Part shown: in pieces, positions 23,203 to 34,400 of the stretch | Numbering within the stretch: the stretch's first letter is position 1 | How the letters are laid out: each line of letters starts with the position of its first letter | Source: Whalleya microplaca | Taxonomy: Eukaryota; Ascomycota; Sordariomycetes; Xylariales; Xylariaceae | DNA length: 64,000 nucleotides | Assembly (NCBI GenBank): GCA_022497155.1 | Contig: MU385713.1 | Location: forward strand, 620,001 to 684,000 | Reading direction: 5' to 3' | The notes under the pieces: model-generated | Databases searched by the model: none | The model's input: only the letters and a program-made list of their open reading frames with translations | What the model was told of the DNA's origin: nothing | Translations under genes and position numbers: made by a program

Positions 23203-24013
23203 CTTTGACTATGCTGAACCGCTTGTTCTCTTAGGAAACGATTTCTATCAGAGAACTGTGTTAGATCTATGATAGAACTATAGATACAACAAAGTTTCCT
23301 CAATTATATCCCATATAGAAGGGTCCTCACTATCGCTGGTCATGTGTAATACTATCGTGTAATCTGATTGGGTGTACTCGGTCTTATACCTGGAGAGCGG
23401 GGATAGTTGCGTGCTTGATGTTCTCATCAACCTCATCGAGTGCGTGCTTGGGAATATAGGATCATGATTGATTGATTTGTTTGGCACTCGAACCATAGAC
23501 TAGCATCAAGGTAGTCCCCGCACGCATCGGGATGTCTCAACCGATGGTGTAGACGTTCATGTAATTGTTGATCACGACGGCGGGATCATTCAACCCGTGG
23601 TCTCCCTGCGTAATCAGTTGTGCAAACTGTCTTATCTCGTCTTCGGTACACCCATACGAGCGCCGAGGCGTGTATATACGGGCTAGTCTGCGACACGCAT
23701 ACTTGTTGTCACTTCAGTTACTATGACGCCATGATTAGGAGCAGGATATCTCCGGATGTGGCTTTAGACACTACCATCAAGTCTGTAATTTCGTGACGAA
23801 TAGGTGCCGCTATTTGATATTATGGATAGAACATTTCTACCTATGTAAAGGCGCCCAACCAATCGCCTATTGCTAGTTCTCTCTTTTTCTTTCCTTGCGG
23901 CATCAAGTTTTGCTTGCAGTGCCTGGCCCCCTACCAATTTTGTCGCCTATGTTAGATTCGAGACGAATATATCTTGTGATACCATTGCTGAGATACACGA
24001 TATCGCCGTCGAG
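23203..24013. promoter_or_regulatory. Bidirectional promoter, oxygenase and transporter
   Basis: 811 bp between divergent start codons. It contains an imperfect CGG-triplet pair, CGGG-N9-CCCG, at 23581-23597. No coding exon is supported; the frame extending upstream from 24014 to 23870 lacks transporter similarity. Confidence 0.45.
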
Positions 24014-25898
24014 ATGGCTTCTCGCGTTGATAAGATCGATGCTTCGGTTGATGATACAGCGATTCCACAATACGGCGATGATGCTGACACAAGCTCGGAC
24101 CGGGAATCACGGGCTATCGATCCTGAGCTCCAGAGGGCTGCGTTGAAGAAGGTGGACTTCTGGTTGATAGGCTTCTACTCATTAGTATACGTTTTCAGAG
24201 TCATCGACTCTGCGAATTATTCGAATGCAGCGATCATTAATCTTGAGAATGGCACAGGCATTAAGAAGCAACTTGGGCTTGATCCGTCACAGTGGGCTTG
24301 GACGCTTTCTATCTTTTCATACAGCTACTTGATCTTCGAGCCGACTAATACCCTAATGATGAAAGTATTCTCGCCCTCCAAATGGATGTTTGTCCTCATT
24401 CTTACTTGGGGTATTTCGGCCTGCTCATCTTCCGCCGCGCAAGACTTCAAAGGTGTTAGTAGCTTCCACAATATACTTAATTCGAAACTCCTGAATCAGG
24501 AAACACTGATATTAGGTTAGATGATGTGCGTACGATTTGCAATTGGCGTAGCTGAAGCCGGCTTCTTCCCCGCGGTTCTCTACCATATGGCTTTTTGGTA
24601 CAAGCCCAGTGAGATGCCACAGCGTATCGCTGTATTCTATTCTGTTGGCCAACTTTCTCCGGCCGTGAGTGGCCTTCTTGCTTACGCCATTGGTTTTATG
24701 GTGGGTGGCACCTTTCATCGTCTCTTTATAGCTCAACAAGGCTGTGGACTTCGAGCTCTAGCATCTAGAACGGCATTGCTGACTCCTCTGCCAATAGGAC
24801 GGGCTTGGTGGACTTGCTGGATGGCGATGGTTATTTTTGATTGAAGGCCTACCAGCCATTGTGCTATCAGTCGGTGCCTTATGGCTACCAGACTACCCTG
24901 AGACAGCCCGGATGCTTACGGATAAGGAACGTGCAATTCTCCAAGATCGTTTGGGGGAGTCGGCACCAACTGGAAAAAAGGGGCATTGGGACTACAGATC
25001 ACTTGCGCCGCTTATCAAAAATCCCACGTTCTACTCATTTTCAGCTTATTGGATCTGCCACGGCATTGGCGGCTTCGGCATTGGTACAGCATTACCTACG
25101 GTCATTTACGAACTAGGTTTCACAACTACGTCAAATTCGCAGCTAATGAATATCGTAAGTAACCTAAGAAGACGTTTGATCCAATACACATGATTAACCA
25201 CCAAACAATAGCCCCCATATGTGTCTGCTTTCCTCTTTTTGAATATTCTAGGATATTATCTTCACAAGAAGACTATCAAACCTTGGATCGCAGCTGTGTC
25301 GAGTACGTGTTCATCTGGGAATAATCAATCGCGGAGCTAACAACCCCGATAGTCGAATCAACCATCATCGTCTGTTATATCATCCTCTTTACAGTCCACA
25401 ATGCAGTGGTGAGGTATATCTTCCTGATCATCGCCGTGTCTTGCGCTGGCTCTGCATATCCAGTGATTTGGCCTGAGCGAATTAGAGCTCTGGAAGGTAC
25501 AGTCGCCGCAGGTATAGGAATTGGCTGGACAAATGCAATGTAAGTCGCATTCAGGGTTCTTTATTATCATCCGTGTCCTGCTTCAGAAGTAATACTTTGC
25601 TTTGGGGTAATCGGGAGTTTGAAGCTCACAAGCCAGGATCCTCGACACCCAATAATTGCCCAGACTGTCTATAAAAGGAAAATACTAACCTCGCTGCTCT
25701 AGGGCGCAATTTGGGGGCATTGCTGGTCCTCATGTGTTCAGTACAGTGTTCGGTCCGAGTTATCATGTGTCATATGGAATTTGTCTGGCTTTCCTGAGCA
25801 TAGCCATCGGATCCATTCTTACTTCGTGGCTCCTTGTCTGGAGAAATGATCGTAGGGTTAGAAGGGAGGCCCGTCTCGGTGAACAAATTGTTATTTAG
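24014..25898 (+). CDS. Second Dal5-type MFS transporter
   Basis: Six exons: 24014-24454, 24521-24700, 24798-25154, 25212-25302, 25353-25539 and 25703-25898, giving 483 aa. It belongs to the same anion:cation symporter family as the gene at 11186. Seen: KKVDFWLIGFYSLVYVFRVIDSANYSNAAI in TM1, the conserved MMCVRFAIGVAEAGFFPAVLYHMAFWY, AGWRWLFLIEGLPA, WLPDYPETARMLTDKER in the central loop, and AQFGGIAGPHVF near TM11. An upstream in-frame extension to 23870 exists, but ATG at 24014 fits the family N-terminus. The head-to-head 2-oxoglutarate oxygenase suggests a shared catabolic or biosynthetic role, with a small carboxylate or amide as the likely cargo. Confidence 0.87.
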
Positions 25899-26394
25899 TC
25901 CATGGCTCTAGCATAATCAGGCTAGCACGAAAAGTAGAGGTGTAATATCACGACACTGTCATTTTCTAGTACGCAGCTATATTTTGCGCCCATATGAAGG
26001 AGTTCATTATTGAAAAAGGCTGCTAAAATTCGCATTCAGAAGATTGTTGGTATGCTATCTATTGAAATATATACGTGCAATGATGCTCGATTGGGCGACA
26101 GCTAGTATTTGCTGCACTGTAACCACTACCCCTATCGCGACAGTTACTAAGAAGGCCGGATGGCTACTTCAGTCTCTTTGCTGGCGTTCTCCCTTTTCTT
26201 TGGTTCTTGAGTGGAAAGGGGGCACAGTGATCCATGAAGCTATGTTAAAGGTTAAGCAATCATAACTCAGTAAAGACAGGAATCCTATAGATATAGGATA
26301 ATTATGGGCTGATGGTATAATAGTAAAATATATAGATACGAGTTAGATTAAGTAGTAAGAGCAACAAAAAGAAGGGATTGAGTGAGAAGAATTA
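25899..26394. other. Intergenic, pol III terminator side
   Basis: No gene seen. It ends with the tRNA-like locus; a run of five T on the minus strand (26366-26370) lies about 25 bp beyond the tRNA 3' end. Confidence 0.55.
26366..26370 (-). terminator. Pol III T-run after tRNA-Ile-like gene
   Basis: Five consecutive T on the minus strand, 25 nt past the discriminator base of the tRNA at 26395-26499. This is the normal RNA polymerase III stop signal. Confidence 0.55.
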
Positions 26395-26499
26395 TGGTCC
26401 CAGTGGGGATTGCACCCACGACCTTTGCATGGCATGTCATACAAATTTCCTTCGGAAAGACGTATAAGAGCAACGTGCTAACTACTGCACCATGGGACC
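26395..26499 (-). tRNA. tRNA-Ile(UAU)-like, 32-nt intron, possibly defective
   Basis: Minus strand: acceptor GGTCCCA pairs perfectly with TGGGACC; D stem GTGC/GCAC; anticodon stem TTGCT/TGCAA (one mismatch next to the loop); loop CTTATA-intron-A with anticodon TAT; T stem GTGGG/CCCAC. The 32-nt intron (26431-26462) sits at the canonical position after base 37, as in other eukaryotic tRNA-Ile(UAU) genes. Two invariant features are off: the D loop reads AGTAGTTA (one base short, lacking GG) and the T loop starts TGC instead of TTC, which also weakens the B box. It may be a diverged but working copy or a tRNA pseudogene. Confidence 0.7.
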
Positions 26500-28034
26500 T
26501 TAAATTTTTGGATTTTCAATTAACACTTAAGGGCTGTGTACGTACCATGACGTCATCATAATCCTCAGCTAGGGACCTCCTAGATGACATCTACCGCACG
26601 CTACATGTAACAATGAGCCACTTGTACCGACCACCAAAAAAAAAAAGAACCGAAAATATGCGCTCTTATGACTTACTTACTACTTTACTTACCCGTCATT
26701 AACATGCATGTTGCAGTGGCACCGCGCTTTAACATGAGAATGTTCGAATTGTACTAACAAGAAGCGTTTTAAAGAGGGGAGGGACTTTATTAACCACACG
26801 GCGTTTGATTAAGTGAAGAGCAGTTAGACCCGTTTTCTTGAAAGGCGATACTTAAATGCTGATTTGCTCGCTAGTTGTGTAGTATTATGTGTTTCTAGGT
26901 GGGATCGGTTTTCATAGTAAATCAAGTTTCAAAGCAAGAAAAATAAAAACTGCACGGCAAAATTTAATAAAGGACAGGTACTTAGTATAGACAAAATAAG
27001 TTAAGATATATTGGTATCCATTCAGTAGTAAGTTGTAAGAATGTTACGCGCTCCCTATTTTCATACCTTGTAAGCCCTGCTGGCTACCTCAGGCATATAA
27101 GTAAGCATTACAAAAACATGGACAAATGGACCGCTATTTGAAGCCATCCCGTTAAACACCTACATGACTGAGGGCAACATGTGAGGCCTAACTGGGCCTC
27201 TACCATTTAAGCTGAGAGTAGCCGATAAAACCAGCTGTTAAATTTTGTATGCTTACTTTGGTTCCACTTATTTCGTGAAAGTGATAGAATACGCTATTCG
27301 GTTGGTTATATGGATATTTGTCATTGAAGAGTTTATTGCCACAAGTCACTGCCGGTGAAGGCCAGCTACACCTATAATGCAAAGCAAGGGCTGATGTCTT
27401 GATGACAACTAGATATTTCCCTGATGACAATGACCAAGGCCATGAATAACTCACCAAAGGCCGGCATCAGCTGCCATTATTTATCTGTAATGGAAACAGC
27501 CAATGTAGTGCTCTGTAACCTACTACATACTTCGGGATTTGTAGTTACTAAAATCTATATAAAGGAGTCACTCATACATCATTTCATGAGCTATAATATT
27601 TAAATATAGTAAACTAAATATGACAGTGTGAGTATTTCTGTCGGTTTTCGTTAGGTGACAATAGGGATTCTAAGACTAGATAATGAGCGCATCGTAAAGA
27701 GCTGCAATGAGTTCTTCTCGTGTTCCCCTCGACAACAGACGCGCCTTTTCGTAAGACGCTGCCAGGGCCGACGTTGGGATGATTGCGCGTCTACTTCTAC
27801 GTGAGCGATAGCGCAGGGAGGACAAGTGATCAGCCAGTTGATAGACCAAACCTTGGAGTCTATAGAAAACCGCAAGACCAAAAGGATGGGGTTTCATGGA
27901 CATAGGTGCTACTGATGAGTCTAACGATCACCTAACATTCTATTGAGAGAACGTTATAACTTGCCAACCGTACTTAACTAATGACATAGTTACCATCCAG
28001 GCCAGTTGCAGTATCTTATAACCTGCTCTGTGAT
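26500..28034. other. Intergenic
   Basis: Contains an A11 run at 26636-26646 and the second copy of a 19-bp string at 27542-27560. Two overlapping minus-strand frames at 27651-27903 lack recognisable features. A 3' extension of the neighbouring orphan gene into 27676-27903 cannot be excluded. No RNA gene seen. Confidence 0.5.
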
Positions 28035-28743
28035 CTACCTATTGTTCGTTTCATGTGAAGTGTACACGGTAAGGATATGAGCTAGCGGGCCCCAAATTCC
28101 CCATGCGATATCATCATCTAAGTCTAGGGGGTGTTCAGCAAGTGTCTGATCGGACTTGTCGGCTCTCGCAGCTGCCTGCTCGCTCAACCATTGTCTCCAT
28201 TCGAGATCTGCCACGCGCCATCTATACCATGCCTGTCAGCAGCCACTCTCCAGAATTAAGTGTAATGTTGAGATGTTGAGTTTCGACATGGATATCAGGA
28301 TACAATCAGATGAAACAATGGTTGAGCAATGCGACGTACTCTGCTGGTTCCTTTTCGGGGATCTTCCTGCCCATCTGCCTACTGGCTGACCAGAATTGTA
28401 CCTGTCGCAGTCGTTCCTTGAGGATCTGACACTGTGAGCTAGAGTACTCTTGACACGCACCTAGAAGTAGCTCCTGGTCTCGTCGCTTGCCACTTGGCTT
28501 CTTCTCTGCTATAGAGTACGTGTCAGCTTCTTCTATGGCGTATTTAATGAGCTCAAGTTCCTTTTTTGACGTTTCGAGGTCTTGCTGTATACGCTTCTCA
28601 GCGACGGTCAACCAGTCCAGGCCTTCCTCTGTTGAGCTCTCAGGCTCTTTTGCTGTCGTCAAGAACACGTCGAGTTGCTTGCCATACGAAAATTTAGGCT
28701 TGGAGGATCCGTTGGGCTGGACTGTTGGTGCGTTATGCGGCAT
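28035..28743 (-). CDS. Orphan protein with predicted helical/coiled segment
   Basis: Not recognised. Exon 28340-28743 and exon 28035-28221, joined by a 118-bp GTACGT...TATAG intron, give 196 aa. The N-terminus (MPHNAPTVQPNGSSKP) is disordered-looking. Residues about 45-120 are rich in E, K, Q, L with heptad-like spacing (KRIQQDLETSKKELELIKYA) and fit a coiled coil. After the splice the protein is Trp-rich (WRVADLEWRQWL) and ends in an acidic stretch with WGIWGPLAHIL. The coding character carrying on in frame across a good intron supports a real gene. No signal peptide or membrane span is seen. No function is assigned. Confidence 0.55.
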
Positions 28744-30194
28744 TGTGGTAAGATAAATGGATCACAGCTTCTTTATGTTTCAAGGGTACGTAGAATTACC
28801 ATTACCCTGAGTCTCTTGCCCATTAATTAATTAGTGTACCGTAAATTACGACCAGCTTGTGATTTAAAACATGAACTATAAAATCTTTAGATAGCTAGCT
28901 CAAGATGTATTTCCCCAAAACTAGGACCTTGGGCTCGATTTCCAATGAAACTTGGTACCGGAAAGGGGTGTTAGACAAAGAAGCGACCCAGTTGATAGCA
29001 CACCAGTCTCAAGGAGACAAAGCAGTGAAATCTATGATTAAAGGGACTTATGATTTATGATTTAGTGTCAATCAGCTCATATATGACATTCGGACATTAA
29101 AACTATGGACAATTTGGTAGGCTATGTGTTATTAATTCATTATCTCGTGATCCTTTATTTGACGGGGCTAGAAATCACACTAATACCGAGTTAACAGGTG
29201 AGTTTATAGTCACTAACAACTACATTTCACCTACAGGTTATATCATTCTCATCATAGAGCCGATGTGATGGCTTATTTCGCATTATACTAGCTATTGGGC
29301 ATTTCTTATCAAACTAGTATGAAGATAGATTTTAACTGAGACCAGTCTCTGTTGAGGAAGTAAACAGACAGACGGAGCGATTTGGGTTAAGAGCATGGAG
29401 GACAAAGGAGACGTCATGCGCTAGACGAAGGGGGACAATATTCCGACCAATGATCTACAATTTTGGATACCTTGTATATAGCCCCTGGGCATACCACTGG
29501 TGTACCAGACTCCAGTACAAGATAGCCTATGGTAATGTATCACAAGGGCTAGACGACAGCAATGAATATATTAGTGATGACAGTAAGTAATTCAAGACAC
29601 TTTTACAAGTAAGGTATTCTTTTAATTATTATGCAATTAATATACAGGAATAAATATTATATAAATCATTGTAATTACAAATAAGCAAATGGAGACATAT
29701 AATGGATATGATGGCAATACATGACATTTAAATTTAATTTAATTTATAATTGTTTTAATAAAGAACAATCACATTATTACGACTGTGAAAATAAGAGACC
29801 TTACTTAAGACACCGCATTTTCAAACATCCTTGACTATCAAATTATTATACCAACATATGACTTACGGTGTTTAAGATGGTTGCAGACAAAGGTTGCTCT
29901 CATGCCTTGATAGTTCTTGCCTGACCCTGATATGACAAAGACAATCGGACAAAGAGATATAATCCGGATCTCTGTTGTAGCCCTATGTCCTGTGCTTTGC
30001 CTCGAAAATGGCATTGTCGCAAGACAATAACGTTGTGACCACAAAGGGGTGTTCAGGTTATAACTAGCTCATCGCTGTACCCAGATAGTCTCAAATCAAT
30101 TAAAACAGCACCACCAAAAGCCCGCTTAAACTTAAAAGCCTATAATACACTCAGTACTCGAAAGAATAAACTTACAAGACTAACAACAGCCAAT
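28744..30194. other. Intergenic, divergent
   Basis: 1.45 kb, A/T-leaning in its right part (29600-29760 is especially AT-rich). Short frames at 29838-30044 are unconvincing. Nothing else seen. Confidence 0.55.
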
Positions 30195-30764
30195 ATGTGT
30201 AAGAGTTTGGATGAATGGTATCAATGTTATGAGTGCCAGAAGAAATTTAATTACAAGAAACTCAGCATACCGTGTTTCCAGGTCGAGAACGGCCAAGCCT
30301 GCCGGGGCATCAAACAGCTTGAGCCCGTTATACAAGTTTGGGAAAACTGCGATTCCTGTAAAGCAGCGCGGACGGCGGAGGAAATTTCCACACGGCGGGT
30401 TCATAGACAGGAGCCCATGTACTATAAGCAACACAGGAATAGGGCGGCACTCCGGATAACTTACTGGTAGGTAAATGACCCCTTTTATTACTCTTGCCGT
30501 CCCCACCCCACCCCTTTTTGCTGTCTATGACAATATATATACTAAATACTTGGTAGTCAACACCTTGCCGAAGGAAAGAAAAGGGTAAAGAAACAGCAGG
30601 AGAAGAAAGAGAAGAAGGAGAAAAGGGAAGCGCAAAAAGCTCTCGGATTAGATGTGTCGGAGTTTGAAGAGGAAACCGACGAAGAGCTAGAAACGGAAGA
30701 CCGTTCTCCAGCTACCCCAGCTCCACCGCTTATCACGATGCGACATCAGTCTAATACGCCTTAA
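30195..30764 (+). CDS. Small Cys-rich protein with lysine-rich tail, orphan
   Basis: Not recognised. Exons 30195-30466 and 30557-30764 around a 90-bp GTAGGT...GGTAG intron give 159 aa. The first half has paired cysteines (CYECQ, IPC, ACRG, CDSCK), suggesting a small zinc-binding domain of roughly 65 residues. The second exon begins with a charged run (EGKKRVKKQQEKKEKKEK) that looks like a single basic helix or nuclear-localisation stretch, followed by an acidic segment (EFEEETDEELETED) and a Pro-rich end. Cysteine pairs plus a basic/acidic tail hint at a nucleic-acid- or protein-binding role, but this is guesswork. The protein could be a lineage-specific regulator; no catalytic motif is present. 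Confidence 0.55.
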
Positions 30765-31450
30765 GAATACTAGAGATAATGGTTGCCCGTAATATATTAT
30801 GTCGGCAATATCATAACGCGGCTATAATTGTACATGGCTAACCCTGGGTCAATAACATAGGGTCAGTAGCAGTTGCTCTTGTATACTCTGCTATCTACGA
30901 AGCACACAATCATCTTTTACATAAATGATGGAAGTGTATTAGTTAACTGATCCAATCCCTTTACCAGGCGACTGAAGTCCCTATTGAAACTATTATGTGC
31001 AACATGTAGATCGTGAAACTACTAAGGGGTGTGCGTCGGTACGAATTTAACAAAGGCACTTTTGATTATAATGTGACCAACAATCCTGTTACATGTCTGT
31101 CTCTATGTATGCAATACCTTATAATAGATATCATGTTCTTGGCTGGCAATACAATTATCGCGAGGGTTATTTGTTCATTTGAAATCTTATTGTATACATA
31201 GCTGCCCTAGGCTTTCCTTGCCCTGGTATATGTACATCCTGATTATTGTTGTCATACGTGGGTATCATGCCTAATACATAAACGAGAGTCGTGGCAAATT
31301 ACCCCTTCCGATATAGTTTGACATAGTACGGAACCCGCCAATCCGTCTAATTCCCAGTCCAGGCGCCTTCAATCACTTGTAAACACCCTTAATGTATATG
31401 CAGCCAAATATAAGAAGAAAAAATCCCAAGGGAATGTCATGAAGTTTTCC
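30765..31450. other. Intergenic, convergent
   Basis: 686 bp between the Cys-rich gene and the 3' end of the NRPS-like gene. Nothing recognised. Confidence 0.55.
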
Positions 31451-34400
31451 TCAACCTGATACCATTGGGATCATCTTTCCCAGTATCGAATTTCTCCTCT
31501 CTCTTTTCGGGCCCTTTGCTGTTGATTTCTTGCCAGCTGAGGCAGTCAGCGGCATGAGATCATCTTTCAACTCATCATCATCATCCTGGCTGCTCCCTGT
31601 AGTCATGGACTCCGGAGAGCTGCTGTGTCCACTACTGCCTGCGACCTTCTGATTAGAAGTATGATGCTGGTGACCTTGCGTGGGTGCCCCATTTGAAACT
31701 ACAGGCAATTTACGGATTCCCTTGCCCCAGGCGGTCGGCGAACGCATGAGCATAAAACTCTTGTTGTGTTTGAGTTGGGCTACCTGCTGTCTTGCAATGA
31801 TCAACTCGTACTGATGCATCATGGTTGGATGGTCGACGATCTCCTCCATAGTGAATGCCTTTCTCTCAAGACCCGGGATGAATGGCATATTTTCGGTATA
31901 GTATCTCGCGAGCTCTGCGGCAGGCAGCATCGCACCCCAGATCTCGTAGAATGGCACCGAGCGGATGTCGGGCACTTTGAGTGAGTGTGCCTCAAGGATA
32001 CTGTCCCACGCCGCCGAAATCGTAGTGTGGACAGCACGTGCATGGTCAGGATCAACGGACTGTACGGGTGACGTGATGGAGAGATCGCGTTTCGGGGTTG
32101 GGAGAGGGATGCGTGGCGTCGAGTAGGTGTCGTTAAGGCCCTTGAGCGCCATGGGCTCCATGACAAAGGTCGAGGTTAACAGCGAAATAATTGAACACAG
32201 CATCCTTAGGACCTGGTCGGCGAAGGAAAGCTGCACTTTACTCTCGCAGAACGTGAGTGAGATCTCGACATTGGCGGGTCCCGCCAATACCGACTTCACG
32301 AAGATATCCGAGTCCTGGTGGTTCGACTCTACACAACTAAGCTTGCAGCAGGCATTTCCGATGGAGAAGCTAATTGACTTGTCTTCCTCGGCTTGGTTCT
32401 GGTGGTAGACTACGGTGCTGAGCCGAGTCCAAGATGGCCAAGGCGTGCACTTTTGGATGATGTCCACGATTTGCATGTTCTCATGAGGAATACTGGCAAT
32501 ATATTGACTCTGAACACACCTGAAATATTCGTATGGTGTGATGGGAATATCGGGCAGTCGCGTTCGGACTGGTATGACGTTGCCCATAGGGCCAAGGATG
32601 TCTGAGACAGCGTGGCAATCTGGAAGGCTTAGATGCTTCCCGTCCACGACTTGCCCAAAAACCACGTCGTTGGTGCCGGACAGGTTGGAGAGAACAATAG
32701 ACCAAGCGCCCTTGAGGATAGTCTCGAATGGTATTCCTAAATTCTGTAATGACCCAGTAGGGATCTGCTGATGGAGTGTCCTCGAGTGCATGTTCGCACT
32801 CATAGGCGAGGGTTGTGATATGACTTGCGTCACCGAAGCGCCTTGAAGAAGAATACGCCAGTAGTCACTCGCGCCGTTAGCATACGTGGATTGTGCAGCT
32901 CTGATAACTTCGCAGAAGCCAGGGCTCTTCGTAATACGGTCGCTACGGCTGTAGAACCGACTGAGGTCTCGTACAAGCACCTGTATTGAGAGATCGTCAT
33001 ACTGGGCCCGGGAAAGGCGTATTATGAGGACCGAGCTCTTTCCTGCATCAAGGTAAGAGAATTTGGTTACCGGTTTACGGAAGTCGATAGGTAGCAATTG
33101 CTCTCTCTTGATGATTTTGGCAGCTAGGTTATTGAGCCGCCAACTTTGACATTGATACCTCAAGAACTCTGGACGGTAACATCGAAGGACGGTCTGGTAG
33201 AGCTGGCGACCGTGAGACACGAATGCAGTCCGAAGTACCGGGTGGACTTTGGTTAACATGCAACATGCATGGTCGAGTTTGTTCCAGTCGAGCGAGCCCG
33301 AGATGTTAATCATGAAGTAGTTGACGTTGCCTTGGCTCTGTAGCATTCCGGATTCGACGCACATCATTTGAATGGATGATGCTTCGGCGACGTCTTCGAT
33401 CAGGCTTCTGTCAGAGCCAATCTGAGGAGCAATTGATTTGTCGACAAAGGTGTTTCGAGGTCGTTGTCGTGTGGACTTTGCTTCTCGAATAGATGCGGCT
33501 GGAGTTCCCATTGTTGCAACTCCTCTGCAAAGTTCAGTGAGAGAGAGGTCTCGAAGAAGATCTATAATGGAAATATTGATGCCTCGTTTCCGACATTCAA
33601 TAATTAAATCATGGGCTAGGACAACATCTCCACCCAGACTCATGAATCTATCGCTGCTGAGTATAGAGTCATCACTGATACCTAGGACTCCAGCCCATAC
33701 AGTCCGCATCTGCTGCTCCACTTCAGTCAGCGGAAGCGGTTTGAATCCGGAAGCCTGAACCTCCTGTGGGTTTGAGACCTCTGCGAGACTGAGGAGCTGC
33801 TTCCGGGACAGCCCTGTAATCACACGCTGGAGATCTCGCCTATTGACTTTCAACGATGGTGTCAATGGCATACATTTGATAGGTATGTATGCCGAGGGAA
33901 CCATGTAACTGGGGAGGCTCTCCCGAAGGACAATCTCCGCCATCTTTTTAGCAAGATACAGCCTTTCCCTTGTAACTCGGCTGAGCTTGGTCAAGTCGAC
34001 ATTTCCGTGAAACAGACTCTCCCCGAATTCTACAAATGCAGCAAGGATAGGGGGCGAGTTAGCATCATTGAAGGCAATCGTCTCGACTACGACATCGACG
34101 CCTCGGCCCAGGCATTGTCGAAGTTTTGGCTCAACATCAGCAAGGCGGAATCTCTTGCCATCGATCTCGCACTCCTCGCCTCTGGCTGAAACAAATTCGA
34201 TCTCTCCTTCTTCGCGGTAACGCACGAAGTGTCCAGTCTTGAGCAGGCGACTACCTGACTTTTCTAGTAATGATTTCGCACGAGCAGCGCTTTTCCCAAC
34301 CCAGTTCTTTGCACCAGGGTCATTGACGTCGAATACGCTCGCCAGCGTTGGGCCTCCTATCACGAGCTCACCAAGGGCGCCAACCGGCATCAGACGGTTG

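Noticed and set aside
27651..27903. Two overlapping minus-strand frames of about 75 codons
   Set aside because: No motif, no partner exon identified with confidence; possible 3' extension of the gene at 28035 is mentioned but not supported.
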